Source: Rhizobium grahamii
Lineage (GTDB): Bacteria; Pseudomonadota; Alphaproteobacteria; Rhizobiales; Rhizobiaceae
Length of the DNA: 64,000 bases
Assembly: GCF_009498215.1 (NCBI RefSeq)
Contig: NZ_CP043499.1
Span: forward strand, 1,314,001-1,378,000
Reading direction: 5' to 3'
Below the pieces are notes generated by a model. The model did not search any database. It saw nothing but the letters and a program-made list of their open reading frames with translations, and had not been told where the DNA came from. Within the stretch, counting starts at the first letter, position 1. Every line of letters starts with the position of its first letter. A program made the translations under genes and the position numbers. Of the stretch, positions 43,501 through 53,275 are shown in pieces.

Positions 43501-46371
43501 CGTCAGTTTTCCCGCAGTCTCGCTGAAGGGGTCGCCATCGTCGTTCGACAGCAGCAGCGCGGTCTTCATCTTCAGCGGTCGGCTCCCTGTCGAAGCCGAT
43601 GGGTTCCATGGCTCGACCGCAATGGCCGGGACCGAAATCTCTTCCGCTATCGGCTTCACATCCTTCCCCAACAGCAATGGATGAAATGCTTCTCGACCCG
43701 TTGCCGTAGGATCGACGCGAAGCGATCCGATCCCGGTCCGCCGCAGATAGGTGAAACGTCGCACTGCTTCCGGCGGCGGAAAAAAATGGTCCTCGGCGAG
43801 CTTCGAGGGATCGAGCAGGGCGGGAAAATCGTTGTTTCGAATCTCGATCGGTAGACCGCCCTGATTGGAGATACCGAAGGGAGCGATCTCGTAGGTGGCG
43901 CCGTAGGCGAGAAACGGCAGCAGCGTCTCAGCCGGCGGCCTTTCCTGGACACGCGGCTGCACCTGGCGGATTATGCGTACCAGCGGAACGTCACCCGAAG
44001 GCTGGTCGTCCGGCTTCATGGCTCCCTGCGAGTCGCCAATCACGGGTCTGTTGTCATAAGGCAGGATTGCTTGCGGAGCACGTCCGACATAGCCGACCGG
44101 CAATGCCGAAAGTACTGTCCGGGGAGCGCTCTTGAACTCGACCGGCTTAGGTCCCGCGCCATAGCCGGCGTCAGGATTAATCTCGGCAAATCCCGCCGTC
44201 AGGCAGCGCCAATCCTCGGTCGGGGTCGAGCGACGCATCATCATCCCGTAGCCTGCCATGTCGTCGTTCAGATCGGTCGTGCTTTGTGCCGCCACGACAA
44301 GACGATCGACCTGGAGCATCACGGGATGCGCATCCGCCACCAGATTGCCCGATAGGAGCGTGTCTCCATCGCTATCGACTGTCGGCTGCGGGAACCAATC
44401 GCCCCTCTGCGCCCTGAGTATTGTGTCGATGCCGCTTGCGATCCCCTTCCGCGCGCTGGCTGGAAGCATGCCGATCCGACCATGGCAGCTCTCGTATCTG
44501 GCTTCGAGCGGCGTCATCCCGCTGGCGTCGCTCTCGCACAGCGTCCCGAAAAGGCTGGAGATGACAGAGTCGCGAATACTTCCGCGGTCATCATCACTGT
44601 CCGCTCCGCAAAGAATATCCAGGTCCGTCTGATCCGGCGCTCCCGCGTTTCGCCAGATCCCCTCTGGATCGGTCCATGCGAGGTCGATGTTGGAAGCCTT
44701 TAGGAGTCTCACAACGTTGAAGCCCTGTTCGAAAAGCGAGCCAAAGGCAGTCTCGGCCGCAGAGAACCACGGTCGCAAACTCTCCTGTCCGGAAACAGCA
44801 TCGCGCCAGACGGCAATCTGGATCGCCGCTGCGTTCGTGGCGGTGATTGCCCCATCGACGACCTTGCGCAGCAATGCCGGCTCGAACACCTCCGGTTGAT
44901 TGACGTTGTCAGTCATGGCATCGGCCAGCGCCCTCGTAAATTCGGCCCCATCCTTCGGCATGCCCAAAGCCGGTCCCAACACCGAAGCGAGAATGTCGAA
45001 CCATCGGCCAAGCTGAGCCTCCTGATCGGGCGTCCGCAGACGAAAAGCGTTGCGGAAGACGCGATCCGCGTTGGCTACTGCGGTCGCAAGTGCATCCGTA
45101 TCTTGCAGGCGAACACCGCGCGGCGTTGCCTCATTAACCTGCTCGATGATCGCCGCATGCACAGGCGATCCGTTTGGCCCTGTCACCAGCTTCGCATCCC
45201 CCACATGCGGTGAATCCAATGCGATGCAGCCCGGACCCACGATATCGCGAAGCGCTATCAGGACCGCTTCCGACAGAAGCGCAGCGCCCCTGCGCTTGTC
45301 ACCTCCAGCAATCGCGTGAGCGATCGGAGCGCTCTGCGTGGCCGCGTCGCTTTCGATCGCGCCGACGAGTAATTCCGCGAGGCTGAATGCTTCCGAGAGC
45401 TTCGCGGGCAGGCTCGCCATCGCATCATCAAAGGCCACGCCTTTCCTCGAATCCGACGCCTCGCCGGTATGGGTTCTGCGCACCCAGAACGTATCGCGAT
45501 CGAGAAAGCTGGTGTCGCCGCTTCCCGATGTCCCGGGATCCATGGCGCGGCAGATCGCCTCGATCGGCAGGCCGTTGAAAGTCGTCGTGTAGGGTATCGT
45601 CGCGACGACACCAGCCGGCGTGGTCTCCCAAACAATCTTCGAGGGATCGCTGATATCCGGCTCGAACACCGTGCTGCCTTTACGCGGTTTCAGGCGGGGC
45701 GCGGCAACCAGCAAGGTGCGCTCGCCCGGCTGGACGCTAGGCAGGCTGTCGAGGCGGGTGAACCGGACCAGGTTGAGCCGCCCGTGCGGGATCGGCGCGG
45801 CCATCGAGGCGAGCCCGGCCAGAAAGGCCTCGTATCGGAACAGCGTCTTGCCGCCGTCGATCTCGTCGAGCGGCTGGCGATGGTTGCTATCGTTCAAGCC
45901 CGCGAGAACGAAGGGACGCAGATCGGAAAAGCTATTCGTGCGATCCGGCCCGGCGAGATCGTGCAGAGCCGTGTAGAGAAGCCAGCGCCAGCTTTGATCG
46001 GCGAGCTCGAAATTCGGCTTGCCGGTCTCGCTGCTTGCCGGGAGCAACAATTTCTGCTCATCCGATGCGATGATAGTTCCGCTCGGAAGGCCAGCTGAAG
46101 GCGCAGTCGCGAAGAATGACGAGAAACCCAGTTCACCGCCGATCCAGGGAAAGAGCGGGCCGGCATCCTCGCCGAGGATATCGAGATAGTCGTCCAGCCC
46201 CTGGTCGGGCGATGAGGGAAGCGGCGTAGCACCTGCGCGTTTGAAAAGATCGCTTTTTGCGGGATCGTCCCCTGGAGACAGGCGAAGACCGGCGCCAGAG
46301 AGGCGGATCCCGAAGATATTCTGGCCGCCGCCCGGCGCTGCGACGAGATCACATAGAAGAACGATTTTCAT
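40588..46371 (-). CDS. Giant protein B (1927 aa), unknown
   Basis: Not recognised. It starts MKIVLLCDLVAAPGGGQNIF and has no signal peptide, no membrane helix and no known enzymatic motif. The N-terminal half mixes helix and strand (LRPFVLAGLNDSNHRQPLDE). A short charged coiled coil lies near residues 975-1035 (RKAVRTRHAALTAELHELEQ). The second half is rich in beta strand and Trp (DPDAWWMAKLSFRRLVLAEA, LAWQTKWFDVLEPDELADAD), and the tail is PLQIIEIYAPITVIGTA. ATG 46371 has GAGGG just upstream and lies 7 bases after the stop of giant protein A, so the two are co-translated neighbours. Composition is normal for the chromosome. Confidence 0.7.
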   Translation of the reverse strand: MKIVLLCDLVAAPGGGQNIFGIRLSGAGLRLSPGDDPAKSDLFKRAGATPLPSSPDQGLDDYLDILGEDAGPLFPWIGGELGFSSFFATAPSAGLPSGTIIASDEQKLLLPASSETGKPNFELADQSWRWLLYTALHDLAGPDRTNSFSDLRPFVLAGLNDSNHRQPLDEIDGGKTLFRYEAFLAGLASMAAPIPHGRLNLVRFTRLDSLPSVQPGERTLLVAAPRLKPRKGSTVFEPDISDPSKIVWETTPAGVVATIPYTTTFNGLPIEAICRAMDPGTSGSGDTSFLDRDTFWVRRTHTGEASDSRKGVAFDDAMASLPAKLSEAFSLAELLVGAIESDAATQSAPIAHAIAGGDKRRGAALLSEAVLIALRDIVGPGCIALDSPHVGDAKLVTGPNGSPVHAAIIEQVNEATPRGVRLQDTDALATAVANADRVFRNAFRLRTPDQEAQLGRWFDILASVLGPALGMPKDGAEFTRALADAMTDNVNQPEVFEPALLRKVVDGAITATNAAAIQIAVWRDAVSGQESLRPWFSAAETAFGSLFEQGFNVVRLLKASNIDLAWTDPEGIWRNAGAPDQTDLDILCGADSDDDRGSIRDSVISSLFGTLCESDASGMTPLEARYESCHGRIGMLPASARKGIASGIDTILRAQRGDWFPQPTVDSDGDTLLSGNLVADAHPVMLQVDRLVVAAQSTTDLNDDMAGYGMMMRRSTPTEDWRCLTAGFAEINPDAGYGAGPKPVEFKSAPRTVLSALPVGYVGRAPQAILPYDNRPVIGDSQGAMKPDDQPSGDVPLVRIIRQVQPRVQERPPAETLLPFLAYGATYEIAPFGISNQGGLPIEIRNNDFPALLDPSKLAEDHFFPPPEAVRRFTYLRRTGIGSLRVDPTATGREAFHPLLLGKDVKPIAEEISVPAIAVEPWNPSASTGSRPLKMKTALLLSNDDGDPFSETAGKLTLTIEPPVTPIEDFDRWIALDEALLNQNSAEKLKLRDFRKAVRTRHAALTAELHELEQKRRRADSDALKASSEQIRKELVIQDPAVDALAISVRRVRRDGALAADSSAPFAPVFVPWRWNWDNDTTAQDPFASRPSINLTCVVQRGTKTAFDSGSRTVAVASGDVVVVQLFAAVRTERFSGKVDPAGERRFDKVVREASVGDVDVVDPTDGGHYRLFSLHEFAVEAASTHLPEPAEIARQISGTIVTADAFPDESEGDFRLDFTRATSAKMDAIGAIAVGAQAWRWTGRPLPPFPFKKEGTFNDFPPVPPADPYDDDISKRAAPPSPGEYPLLWDVAGFAERLGETLDDTPAAVPIAETIASSVATTLPIRIALNSTGRRESTRYLRFVATAYSRYAAAYRAVEAPVLPIKARWESASGWSTPWYRMLRTARSTRALPPPSIRAVLPLTRAVAEGDEVSPVAGVLAVVDGAWFEHSGLGDWMLGGVDIAQRTKFREKGATISATAVEMGPDPLVRAYGLSSASPAERKMPRKHDELRNVAPLTVAGPLGHSFDTGTATGLFLNSSFVISPPEFTHEDPDAWWMAKLSFRRLVLAEATEGYWSDVLLLPAKSTSSQISITQHDTRPDNERATATFTFAASLARRQKNGTKQISQAFSVAAEWSDGACSLAIDGAANKTFALSRSAFDLRVVAVRRVSDIKRDGGIASYAWFDIFLLVKPSGGHWRLAWQTKWFDVLEPDELADADPATTELTVNLTRTVEGARTGDIRVSRSLQISEPTEGRWAQFMPNMAALVRSSRVSLAGLAMQVDPDDTKNLLLSAGGTQWGWLGTNGLLSERVRGRENQGLFNLLLVTKSITSVSGEPDEIFVGLFHSSTGYDSAKKAVGLQPFALHAGGDLTGQALVGRILTVRSGRANLQQADIQKWLEDPWGQFFPPENDEPVDPAKVFGRQEQADVPLQIIEIYAPITVIGTA

Positions 46372-46378
46372 GGAACCC

Positions 46379-49300
46379 TCACGCGAAGTTGTCGAGATGG
46401 TCGCCGGAGGCGGTGGCCGCGTTTTTCTGACCTCCGGCGAGGTAGTAGGTGATCGCTTGGCGAACCTTGATCTCGCAGCACCAGCAGATCTTGAAACTGA
46501 CCTCCAGGGTTCCGCGAGCCACCGCACTGCCGTCGTCGCGGTACACAAGCTCCAGAAGCATCGAGAGGCCGATATTGAAGCGCCCGAGGATCACGACACC
46601 GCCGCGAACTAGGAAGATGACGGCAATCGAAAAGCTCTTGCCGCCGGATCCGTCTGTTTCGAACTCCGCGTAGGCGCCGAGCATCGCATAGACGAAGCCG
46701 CTGCACGGCCCAAAGGCGAAATCCATGCCGACGCCGGCGGTGAGGCCGATCGATACGGCGCTCGAAAGCCTTCCGCTGGTCGGGAAATATCGTGCGCGTG
46801 CCTCGAACCAGCCGCCACCGAGAAAGAGCCATACCCGCAACACGAAGGGTTCGCTCTTGCGCCCAAGCGCCATGCTGGTCGCCAGGGCGAATTCGCCCGA
46901 CCTGCCCTCGCCTCTTTTCAATGTCACCAATTCAAATGAAGTGGCGAAGCGCATGCCGGTTGCCGAAAAGGCGCCAAACGACAGCGGCGGCAGCGGCAGT
47001 TCGATACGCGCCGAAATGCCGGCCGGAACCCCGTTCTCCTCCAGCATTTCGAGGAAGAACCCCGAGTTCGGGTCGCTGAACGACTTGATGAGATCGGACA
47101 GAAACTTGATCGAGTTGTCGAGCCGCACCCGGCGCGGATCGATGTCGACATCAAGCCCCTTGCCGTCCTCGAAGAAGACGCGTGTCTCTTCAAGCGTGAC
47201 GAGCGGATGGCCGCTGAAAGCCAGCTCCCAGTCGCCCGTGATCTCCGCCTTCGTGGTCCGCTTGGAAAGTCCTTGCGGGTCGATCGCGAAATCGGCCAGT
47301 GCCGCAAACGTGCCGGAGACCATCGACAGATTGAGTGGACCGAACTCGAATATCTCGGATCGATCTCCAAGCGATGTGCTCGCTTCGGCTTTCGCCCAGC
47401 CGCTCAGACTGGCCTTATCGAAGCCATGGCTGATCTTTATCTTGTCGCTGGCAAACGCTGGCAGGTGAAAGTTCTTGAACAAGCCGTCCAGCTTGAGACC
47501 CGCGAGATCGGGAAAAATCTGGCTGAAGTCGAAGTTCTCCAACCCCTTCGGCGTGAAGCGATCGAGAATTTCGTCGGTCGGCAAGCGAATGCCCAGCGCT
47601 TTCAAATCGTCGTCGAGCCGGTTCATCAACGCGACGACAGGCGACGTTCGGATCGCGTCACGCGCATCATCGAAGAAATAGGCTATGCGATCCCGATTGA
47701 AACTCAGATTTGGAAGGATCGGGGACGCCCCCGCAGCCCGCACAAGCGCCAGCGTGTCGCTGGGGTTCTGGAAGGACGGCGCGGTTGAGAGCCGCTTATA
47801 TCCTTCCTCCAAAGCGCGGATATTGCCCGCCACCGAAGGAGGAATTTGCTGTTGCAGGCCATTGACGATGGCTTTGGCTCCGTCCTCGAGTTTCTCAGCG
47901 GCCTCCTTGATCGCCGCACCGTCGCGCCGAATGACCGAGATCCCGGCATCGATCGACTGAATGAGGCTGTTCTCCAGCCCGGTGATCGTCGTCCTTGCCG
48001 CGACAGCGGCCCCATCGATCACATCGTCGATTGCCTTCTCTTCGTCGGCAATTGACCTTCCGACGCCATCAAGCAATCCGCCGAGATTGTTCATTGCGCT
48101 CTTCGTTGCTGCGGCGATCGTAAGCTTCAACGAAACGACTTTGTCCGTGAGCGTCTTAAGCTCACCCTGAACATACTTGCGCAAATCACCCGTCGGCTTC
48201 CGGCATCCTTCATAGAGTGCCATCAACCAGGTTTGGCAAACACCATCGAGACCAGTCGTAAACGCGCCCAGACTCGTGACAGCTTGCTGCCGGTAACTTT
48301 CCACGAATGCATTCAGCGCCGCCATATCGTTGCCAGCGGCTTCGATAACATGGACGGTTTGACGGAGCGCTTCCCCGACCGCCGCGCGCACACCGCTCAG
48401 GTTCGCCTCGGCCTTCTGCACCTCGGAGAAAGCAGTGGAATGCATCTCGACGAGGGCTGTTTGCAACACACCCAGCAACACGTTCAACGAAACGTGGTTC
48501 GGTTCGACCGGGAAGATCTTCGCATTCATCACGACCGGCGGAAGGCTACGCCGCGCCTTGTCCATAATGCCTTCGATGATCCCCATCATGCGGCGATGAA
48601 ACTCATCATAGGAAGACAGAACCTGCCCGGCATCCGGCAGCGACGCGATGGTCCCTTCGACGTCGGCAGCCGCATCAGAGACAGCGCGTACGGCATCCGA
48701 CATCCCACGAAGGAGATCGGCGACACCCCGGTCGAGCTGTTCGAAGCCGGCCGAAAGTCGGTTGATCCCGGTCAGCAGTTGCGACCGTGGCAAGGCTAGC
48801 GCCTGCTCGATCTGTCGGGCGACATTTTCAGCACTGCTCGCCGTAGCGCCCTCGAAGAGATATGGATCCGCCTGCAGATCGCCAAGCGCCTTGATCAAGG
48901 CGTCCAGGCGGCGGTTCAACGTTTCCTCAATGCCTTTGGTCGCCTTGCTTTGAAAGCTCGCGGCCTCGTCGGTCCATTTCGATCGAGCGGCATCCAAGGC
49001 TGTCTTCGCCTCGGAAGCCGCCGCGCCGATGGATTGCCGTGCGGAAGCCGCCCGCTGGCGGACCTCGCCTTTCAGTGCCTCAAGTTGCGCGATGGCAGCC
49101 TCAACCGGATCGCCAGCAGCGGATGCGTCCCACAAGCCGGCGACGATGCCCCGGGCGGTCGATATGGCCTCGTTCAGCCGCGCTTCCAGGGCGCGCGCAT
49201 CATCCGCCATTGTCTGCAGATGTGCTCTCAGCGCGATCGCCTGGGCGGCGCCACCTCCGACTCCGGTCGGCTTCGATCGCATCATCGAGACGGTTTCGAC

Positions 49301-52300
49301 CACGGCACCGATCGGTTCGCCGGCGGCTCTCGCTGCGGTCAGGTTCGCCGGAGCGCTGCCGCTATCCACGTCGAACGTGCAGCGATCGAACATCGGATCG
49401 CGCATGCGGTCATCCGGCTGCCGCCCGTCGGGATCCGCCCGGTCGATGACCGGCCGTCCTGTTGGTGAAGGTGCCGGCGCATTGACAAAATCCACACCGG
49501 CGACCGGCAGCCACTGATCGGGAAGATCCCCATCCTCTTCCCGCACCGAGGTAAAGAAGACCAGTTGGCTTGGATCGCTTAGGCGCGAATGAACCGCCGC
49601 TGACGCGCCCGTATTTGCGCTTGCCAGCCGAAGCCGGATATCCGGCTTGGGAAAAAGATCCCGATCTGCATCGCTTCTCCAGAGGGGGACGATCCAGCCG
49701 GCCTCGATATCGCGACCCCAGCTGCTTTTCACCGGGATACGGCGGGTGCGAAACAGGCATGCTTCGACGAAACCCCGCGCCTTCTGTCCGCCGCTCTTTT
49801 CGGGATAGGCGCGATCCGGCTCCAGAAGCTCCACATACTCCTGAACCTTGCGCACGACGGGACGGCCGAGGTGCTGCCCCTCCTGCTCTTCGGCAAACTG
49901 ATCCGGCGGCAAGACCGTCCGCTCATAGACGATGACGTGCTTTGCAATATTCCAGAACACGCCGATGCGGCCGATGCGCTCCAGCGTGTAGGTATCGGTT
50001 CGTCCAACAACCGTGTTCGAAACGATGCGCGTCTTTCCATTTGCAAAGAAGGCGCGCATGAAGCCCGAGCCGCCAAGCGCGGTGAAACTCGGCTCGATGA
50101 TCTGCCCGCGTGTGCTCGCCGGTTTTTTCATCACCTCCTGAAAGATGTTCTTCGACTCGAAGCCGCGCGTGGCTCCGCCCTTCAGATTGGTGGATTGGCT
50201 TTGCGGATCCCACGGATCGGGATCGACTTCGGCATTTGCCCGCAATTCGAAAGCGACCTTGTCATCCACCGACAACGGGCCCTCGGTGCCCTCGCGGTAA
50301 ATCCCGAACTGTGCGAGGCGCGTTTCATAGACTTTCGAGAAGCCGGCCGCGAGGTCCCGCTGGCGATCGTAAAGCTCCGCTTCCACAAGCGACTGCCGGC
50401 TCGTACCCGTCAGAGAACGGATAATCCCCTTCGGGCGCGCGGGAAGCGGCGTACGCAGTCCACCGATACGCGCGCCGATCTCCGCAAGCCGCAGGCCCGA
50501 CGACGTCAACCGGCTTGCAAGGCCATAGAGGAACTCGAATCTGGCGGTCGCCAGCCCCGCGCCTGGAGCCCGATCACCGGCGGAACCGAGAATCCGGCGC
50601 AGGTTCCACGGCGCCTCTGCATACTGCTGCTTGAAATACGAGGACTGCAGCGACATGCGCGCAAGCGTCCCCAGGCGGTAGTCGACGGTAATCTCGGCGC
50701 CTGTCGGCGAGATCGGGGGCCACGGCGCACCCTTCTCGAACGCCTCTCCCGTGGCCTGTGGCGGAAAGGACAGGTTGAAACCATCGGTGACGCCGGCGAT
50801 CTCCCATTTGCCGCCGCCGAACTCCGAGGTTTCCCAGTTCGCGATCTCCCCGTCACTGTCTTCGGACTGCGTGAGATCGAGCCCGAAGGTGGCGACGTTG
50901 GCCATTGCCACGGTCAATGGCTCGGCGTCGATGACGATCGTCCGATCTCCGGATTTCACCTCACCCGTCGAGGGGGTCCCGGCAGTGTTGCTGAGTGGTT
51001 TACGATGCAGCACAAGCGCGAGGCGGCGATTGCTACCGGTGGCGGTCACCTCTTCTCCGGTCAGGAAAAAAGGCGTCCGTAGCGAATCCTCTTCTGACGT
51101 CACCTTGGGCCTGTCGACGAGCACCAACGGCACATCGCGGGACAGGTTGCCCGCTATCCGCTTTTCGCGCGTGATCCTTGGGAACTCCGGATCAGAGGTG
51201 TCCACGTCGCGGCGCCTGAGCGGCTCGAGCACGGCATCGAATGCGCGTCCGCTGTCCGGTGGCGCGTCCTGCGCACCCGGACGGACATCAGCCAGATCGA
51301 ACTGATCGATATGAGCGACAATTCTCGGAATTGCTTCACCCGGATAGGGCAGTCGGGCGCGTCCGGCCTGCCGTTTCGGATCACGCCTGGAAGTCGCATA
51401 GTGCGGCAAAGCCGAGTCGGCGGGATCAAACGTTACCGCAAGACGCATTTCCAGGCGACCCGCCTGCTCCTTCGCATGTCCGGGCACGTCGAAATCCAGC
51501 GCCCCGAAACGGAGGGCGGAAGTCGGCTCCTTGCCCGCATCAGTGTCAGCAACGATCTCGACCCTGATCTCCGGTATGCTGGACGCTCTAGGCAAAGCGT
51601 CGAACCAGCAGAAGGTATCTCTTATCGCCTCCCGCTCGACGCGTACCTTTACCCGGCGGCGGACCGGCAGGCCGTCATGGGTGACAAGACCCGGAAAGAC
51701 CGCATCGGCGGTGAAAACAGCAGCCGCCTGCGTCGGGCGAAGGACAGCCAGGACAATATCGCCGACATCATCGCTGCGAGCGTCGGGCTGTACCATGTCG
51801 AACAGAGCATCAAACTCTCCGCTCTCCCCTTTGGAGCTGCCGACATTCTGCAGCAGGGGGACGAAAGACGTTTCGTGAGCATCGTCGACAGTTCTCAATG
51901 CGGAGAGATAGGGTTGTGCGACGCGCTCGTTCCAGAGATCGGCAAACAGGTGTGGCGACAGCGCCGTAATCTCGACGTAGGAATGAAGCGCGCTGTCTAT
52001 TTTCCTGGGATCGTCGAAGTCCGGCTGATTGAATACGTCGGGTATCAGGTGGAAATCGACCGGCTTCGTGATCTCGATCGCAACTCGGGAAGCGCTACGG
52101 CTGTCCACAACGATGTTTGCCGAACCAGGTTTGGCGGATGTCGGCTCGACCTGCACCCGACCGCCGAAGGTCAAAAAGTCGTTTGCGCCGCCGCGACCCT
52201 TCCGGCGGATCCCCACCGGTCTGAGGCCAATGGCGCGCGGTTGCTTGTATTTGCCATCCGCTTTCGGAGGAATCCGCTTCACATCCCTGAAACCGATGCC

Positions 52301-52861
52301 AGTTGGCTGGCCAAGCATTCGCGCCAGCAATGGATAGGCATCAGGCGAAATCGCAACCGGCGCATTTGTTGCGAATATGGCACGTTCGAAGCTGTCGGAA
52401 GGCGAAGGATTGGAAAGCGTCTTGAGTGAACGATAGCCGCTGATTTCGGCGTCATCGCCTGGAAAGGCGTCCCCAGCGTAGTTGGAAGCGTAGTATGTGA
52501 AAACGTTAAGCGAGTCATCCGCATTGAACATGCCGGTCTGGGACAGTGTCCATCTCAGCACGCAGGAAAGGCCGGGACCGTCCGGTAGTAAGCTGGCCAT
52601 CTGGAACGACCTCAGCATAGCGAGGACGATCTGCTGATCTTTGGCATAGTAATGAAAACGACCGCGCATCCGAAGGCTGAAGCGCAACTTCGTTTCATCG
52701 CCATCAAAGAGTTCAATGTATTGGAAGGTGCTGTCGGCGCCGAAGAAATTATCGAACACCAGCTTGCCCGTGATATCCAGCCCGAATTGCATCCGGCTGC
52801 GTTGGCCATCTGCGTTGATGGCATATAGGCGGCCCGCCAGCCGCGCGATGACGCCTTCCAT
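46379..52861 (-). CDS. Giant protein A (about 2160 aa) with central coiled coil, unknown
   Basis: Not recognised. The first ~1200 residues appear beta-rich and repetitive in style (RMQFGLDITGKLVFDNFFGA, LTVAMANVATFGLDLTQSED). Residues ~1220-1690 are a long Ala-rich coiled coil (MADDARALEARLNEAISTAR, AASEAKTALDAARSKWTDEA). The last ~350 form a glycine/aromatic beta region (LELPLPPLSFG-like IELPLPPLSFGAFSATGMRF) with VSFKICWCCEIKVRQAITYY near the end. There is no signal peptide or clear membrane helix. ATG 52861 with GAGGG 6-7 bases before it is preferred; a GTG at 52891 is also in frame. Size and layout suggest a structural or tape-measure/scaffold-like role, which is inference. Confidence 0.7.
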   Translation of the reverse strand: MEGVIARLAGRLYAINADGQRSRMQFGLDITGKLVFDNFFGADSTFQYIELFDGDETKLRFSLRMRGRFHYYAKDQQIVLAMLRSFQMASLLPDGPGLSCVLRWTLSQTGMFNADDSLNVFTYYASNYAGDAFPGDDAEISGYRSLKTLSNPSPSDSFERAIFATNAPVAISPDAYPLLARMLGQPTGIGFRDVKRIPPKADGKYKQPRAIGLRPVGIRRKGRGGANDFLTFGGRVQVEPTSAKPGSANIVVDSRSASRVAIEITKPVDFHLIPDVFNQPDFDDPRKIDSALHSYVEITALSPHLFADLWNERVAQPYLSALRTVDDAHETSFVPLLQNVGSSKGESGEFDALFDMVQPDARSDDVGDIVLAVLRPTQAAAVFTADAVFPGLVTHDGLPVRRRVKVRVEREAIRDTFCWFDALPRASSIPEIRVEIVADTDAGKEPTSALRFGALDFDVPGHAKEQAGRLEMRLAVTFDPADSALPHYATSRRDPKRQAGRARLPYPGEAIPRIVAHIDQFDLADVRPGAQDAPPDSGRAFDAVLEPLRRRDVDTSDPEFPRITREKRIAGNLSRDVPLVLVDRPKVTSEEDSLRTPFFLTGEEVTATGSNRRLALVLHRKPLSNTAGTPSTGEVKSGDRTIVIDAEPLTVAMANVATFGLDLTQSEDSDGEIANWETSEFGGGKWEIAGVTDGFNLSFPPQATGEAFEKGAPWPPISPTGAEITVDYRLGTLARMSLQSSYFKQQYAEAPWNLRRILGSAGDRAPGAGLATARFEFLYGLASRLTSSGLRLAEIGARIGGLRTPLPARPKGIIRSLTGTSRQSLVEAELYDRQRDLAAGFSKVYETRLAQFGIYREGTEGPLSVDDKVAFELRANAEVDPDPWDPQSQSTNLKGGATRGFESKNIFQEVMKKPASTRGQIIEPSFTALGGSGFMRAFFANGKTRIVSNTVVGRTDTYTLERIGRIGVFWNIAKHVIVYERTVLPPDQFAEEQEGQHLGRPVVRKVQEYVELLEPDRAYPEKSGGQKARGFVEACLFRTRRIPVKSSWGRDIEAGWIVPLWRSDADRDLFPKPDIRLRLASANTGASAAVHSRLSDPSQLVFFTSVREEDGDLPDQWLPVAGVDFVNAPAPSPTGRPVIDRADPDGRQPDDRMRDPMFDRCTFDVDSGSAPANLTAARAAGEPIGAVVETVSMMRSKPTGVGGGAAQAIALRAHLQTMADDARALEARLNEAISTARGIVAGLWDASAAGDPVEAAIAQLEALKGEVRQRAASARQSIGAAASEAKTALDAARSKWTDEAASFQSKATKGIEETLNRRLDALIKALGDLQADPYLFEGATASSAENVARQIEQALALPRSQLLTGINRLSAGFEQLDRGVADLLRGMSDAVRAVSDAAADVEGTIASLPDAGQVLSSYDEFHRRMMGIIEGIMDKARRSLPPVVMNAKIFPVEPNHVSLNVLLGVLQTALVEMHSTAFSEVQKAEANLSGVRAAVGEALRQTVHVIEAAGNDMAALNAFVESYRQQAVTSLGAFTTGLDGVCQTWLMALYEGCRKPTGDLRKYVQGELKTLTDKVVSLKLTIAAATKSAMNNLGGLLDGVGRSIADEEKAIDDVIDGAAVAARTTITGLENSLIQSIDAGISVIRRDGAAIKEAAEKLEDGAKAIVNGLQQQIPPSVAGNIRALEEGYKRLSTAPSFQNPSDTLALVRAAGASPILPNLSFNRDRIAYFFDDARDAIRTSPVVALMNRLDDDLKALGIRLPTDEILDRFTPKGLENFDFSQIFPDLAGLKLDGLFKNFHLPAFASDKIKISHGFDKASLSGWAKAEASTSLGDRSEIFEFGPLNLSMVSGTFAALADFAIDPQGLSKRTTKAEITGDWELAFSGHPLVTLEETRVFFEDGKGLDVDIDPRRVRLDNSIKFLSDLIKSFSDPNSGFFLEMLEENGVPAGISARIELPLPPLSFGAFSATGMRFATSFELVTLKRGEGRSGEFALATSMALGRKSEPFVLRVWLFLGGGWFEARARYFPTSGRLSSAVSIGLTAGVGMDFAFGPCSGFVYAMLGAYAEFETDGSGGKSFSIAVIFLVRGGVVILGRFNIGLSMLLELVYRDDGSAVARGTLEVSFKICWCCEIKVRQAITYYLAGGQKNAATASGDHLDNFA

Positions 52862-52951
52862 ATCGATACCCTCATCGATGGAGTGGAACACCTCGCCTGG
52901 GAGGCCATTCAGAAGTCGGTGTGGCGCAACCCGCGCAGGAGCGAACCTGCG

Positions 52952-53275
52952 TCAGGAACCGAGGAACCATTGAAACGGATCGTCACCAAACGTGCCTCCG
53001 AACCCCGGAAGCATGATTTCACCATCACCGGAGCTATTGCCCTCGGTGTAGCCCTTGAGGAGCATGACCTTGTGGTCGCTCTTGTCGTAGAGTCGCATGT
53101 TGTTGGAGTTTCCGGGACTGCCGAGTATCCAGTTTTCCCACTGTCCCTTGCTCTCCAGCAAGGCCGAGGTCGGATCGGCTTCCAAGACCGTCCAATCGCC
53201 CTTTGTAACGAGCGACCCGCCGGTGATCGTCAAAACAACATGCTTGCGTGGCCTTACAAGGCGCAATGTGGGCAT
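52952..53275 (-). CDS. First gene of the giant-protein operon (107 aa), unknown
   Basis: Starts MPTLRLVRPRKHVVLTITGG, with GGGAGG 7 bases before the ATG at 53275. It is a small beta-rich soluble protein: DWTVLEADPTSALLESKGQW, NWILGSPGNSNNMRLYDKSD and a Gly-rich end GEIMLPGFGGTFGDDPFQWF. The single-domain beta fold recalls lectin-like or carbohydrate-binding modules, though I cannot assign it. It precedes giant protein A by about 90 bases on the same strand and probably opens a three-gene operon with A and B. Confidence 0.6.
   Translation of the reverse strand: MPTLRLVRPRKHVVLTITGGSLVTKGDWTVLEADPTSALLESKGQWENWILGSPGNSNNMRLYDKSDHKVMLLKGYTEGNSSGDGEIMLPGFGGTFGDDPFQWFLGS

Noticed and set aside
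46371..46548. Longer start for giant protein B inside gene A
   Set aside because: The extra 59 codons are an Arg-rich shadow of gene A; the ATG at 46371 has a GAGGG site.
49871..52429. Two long plus-strand frames (403 and 372 codons) inside giant gene A
   Set aside because: Arg-rich antisense translations without domains; the minus-strand gene has good ribosome sites and continuous sense.
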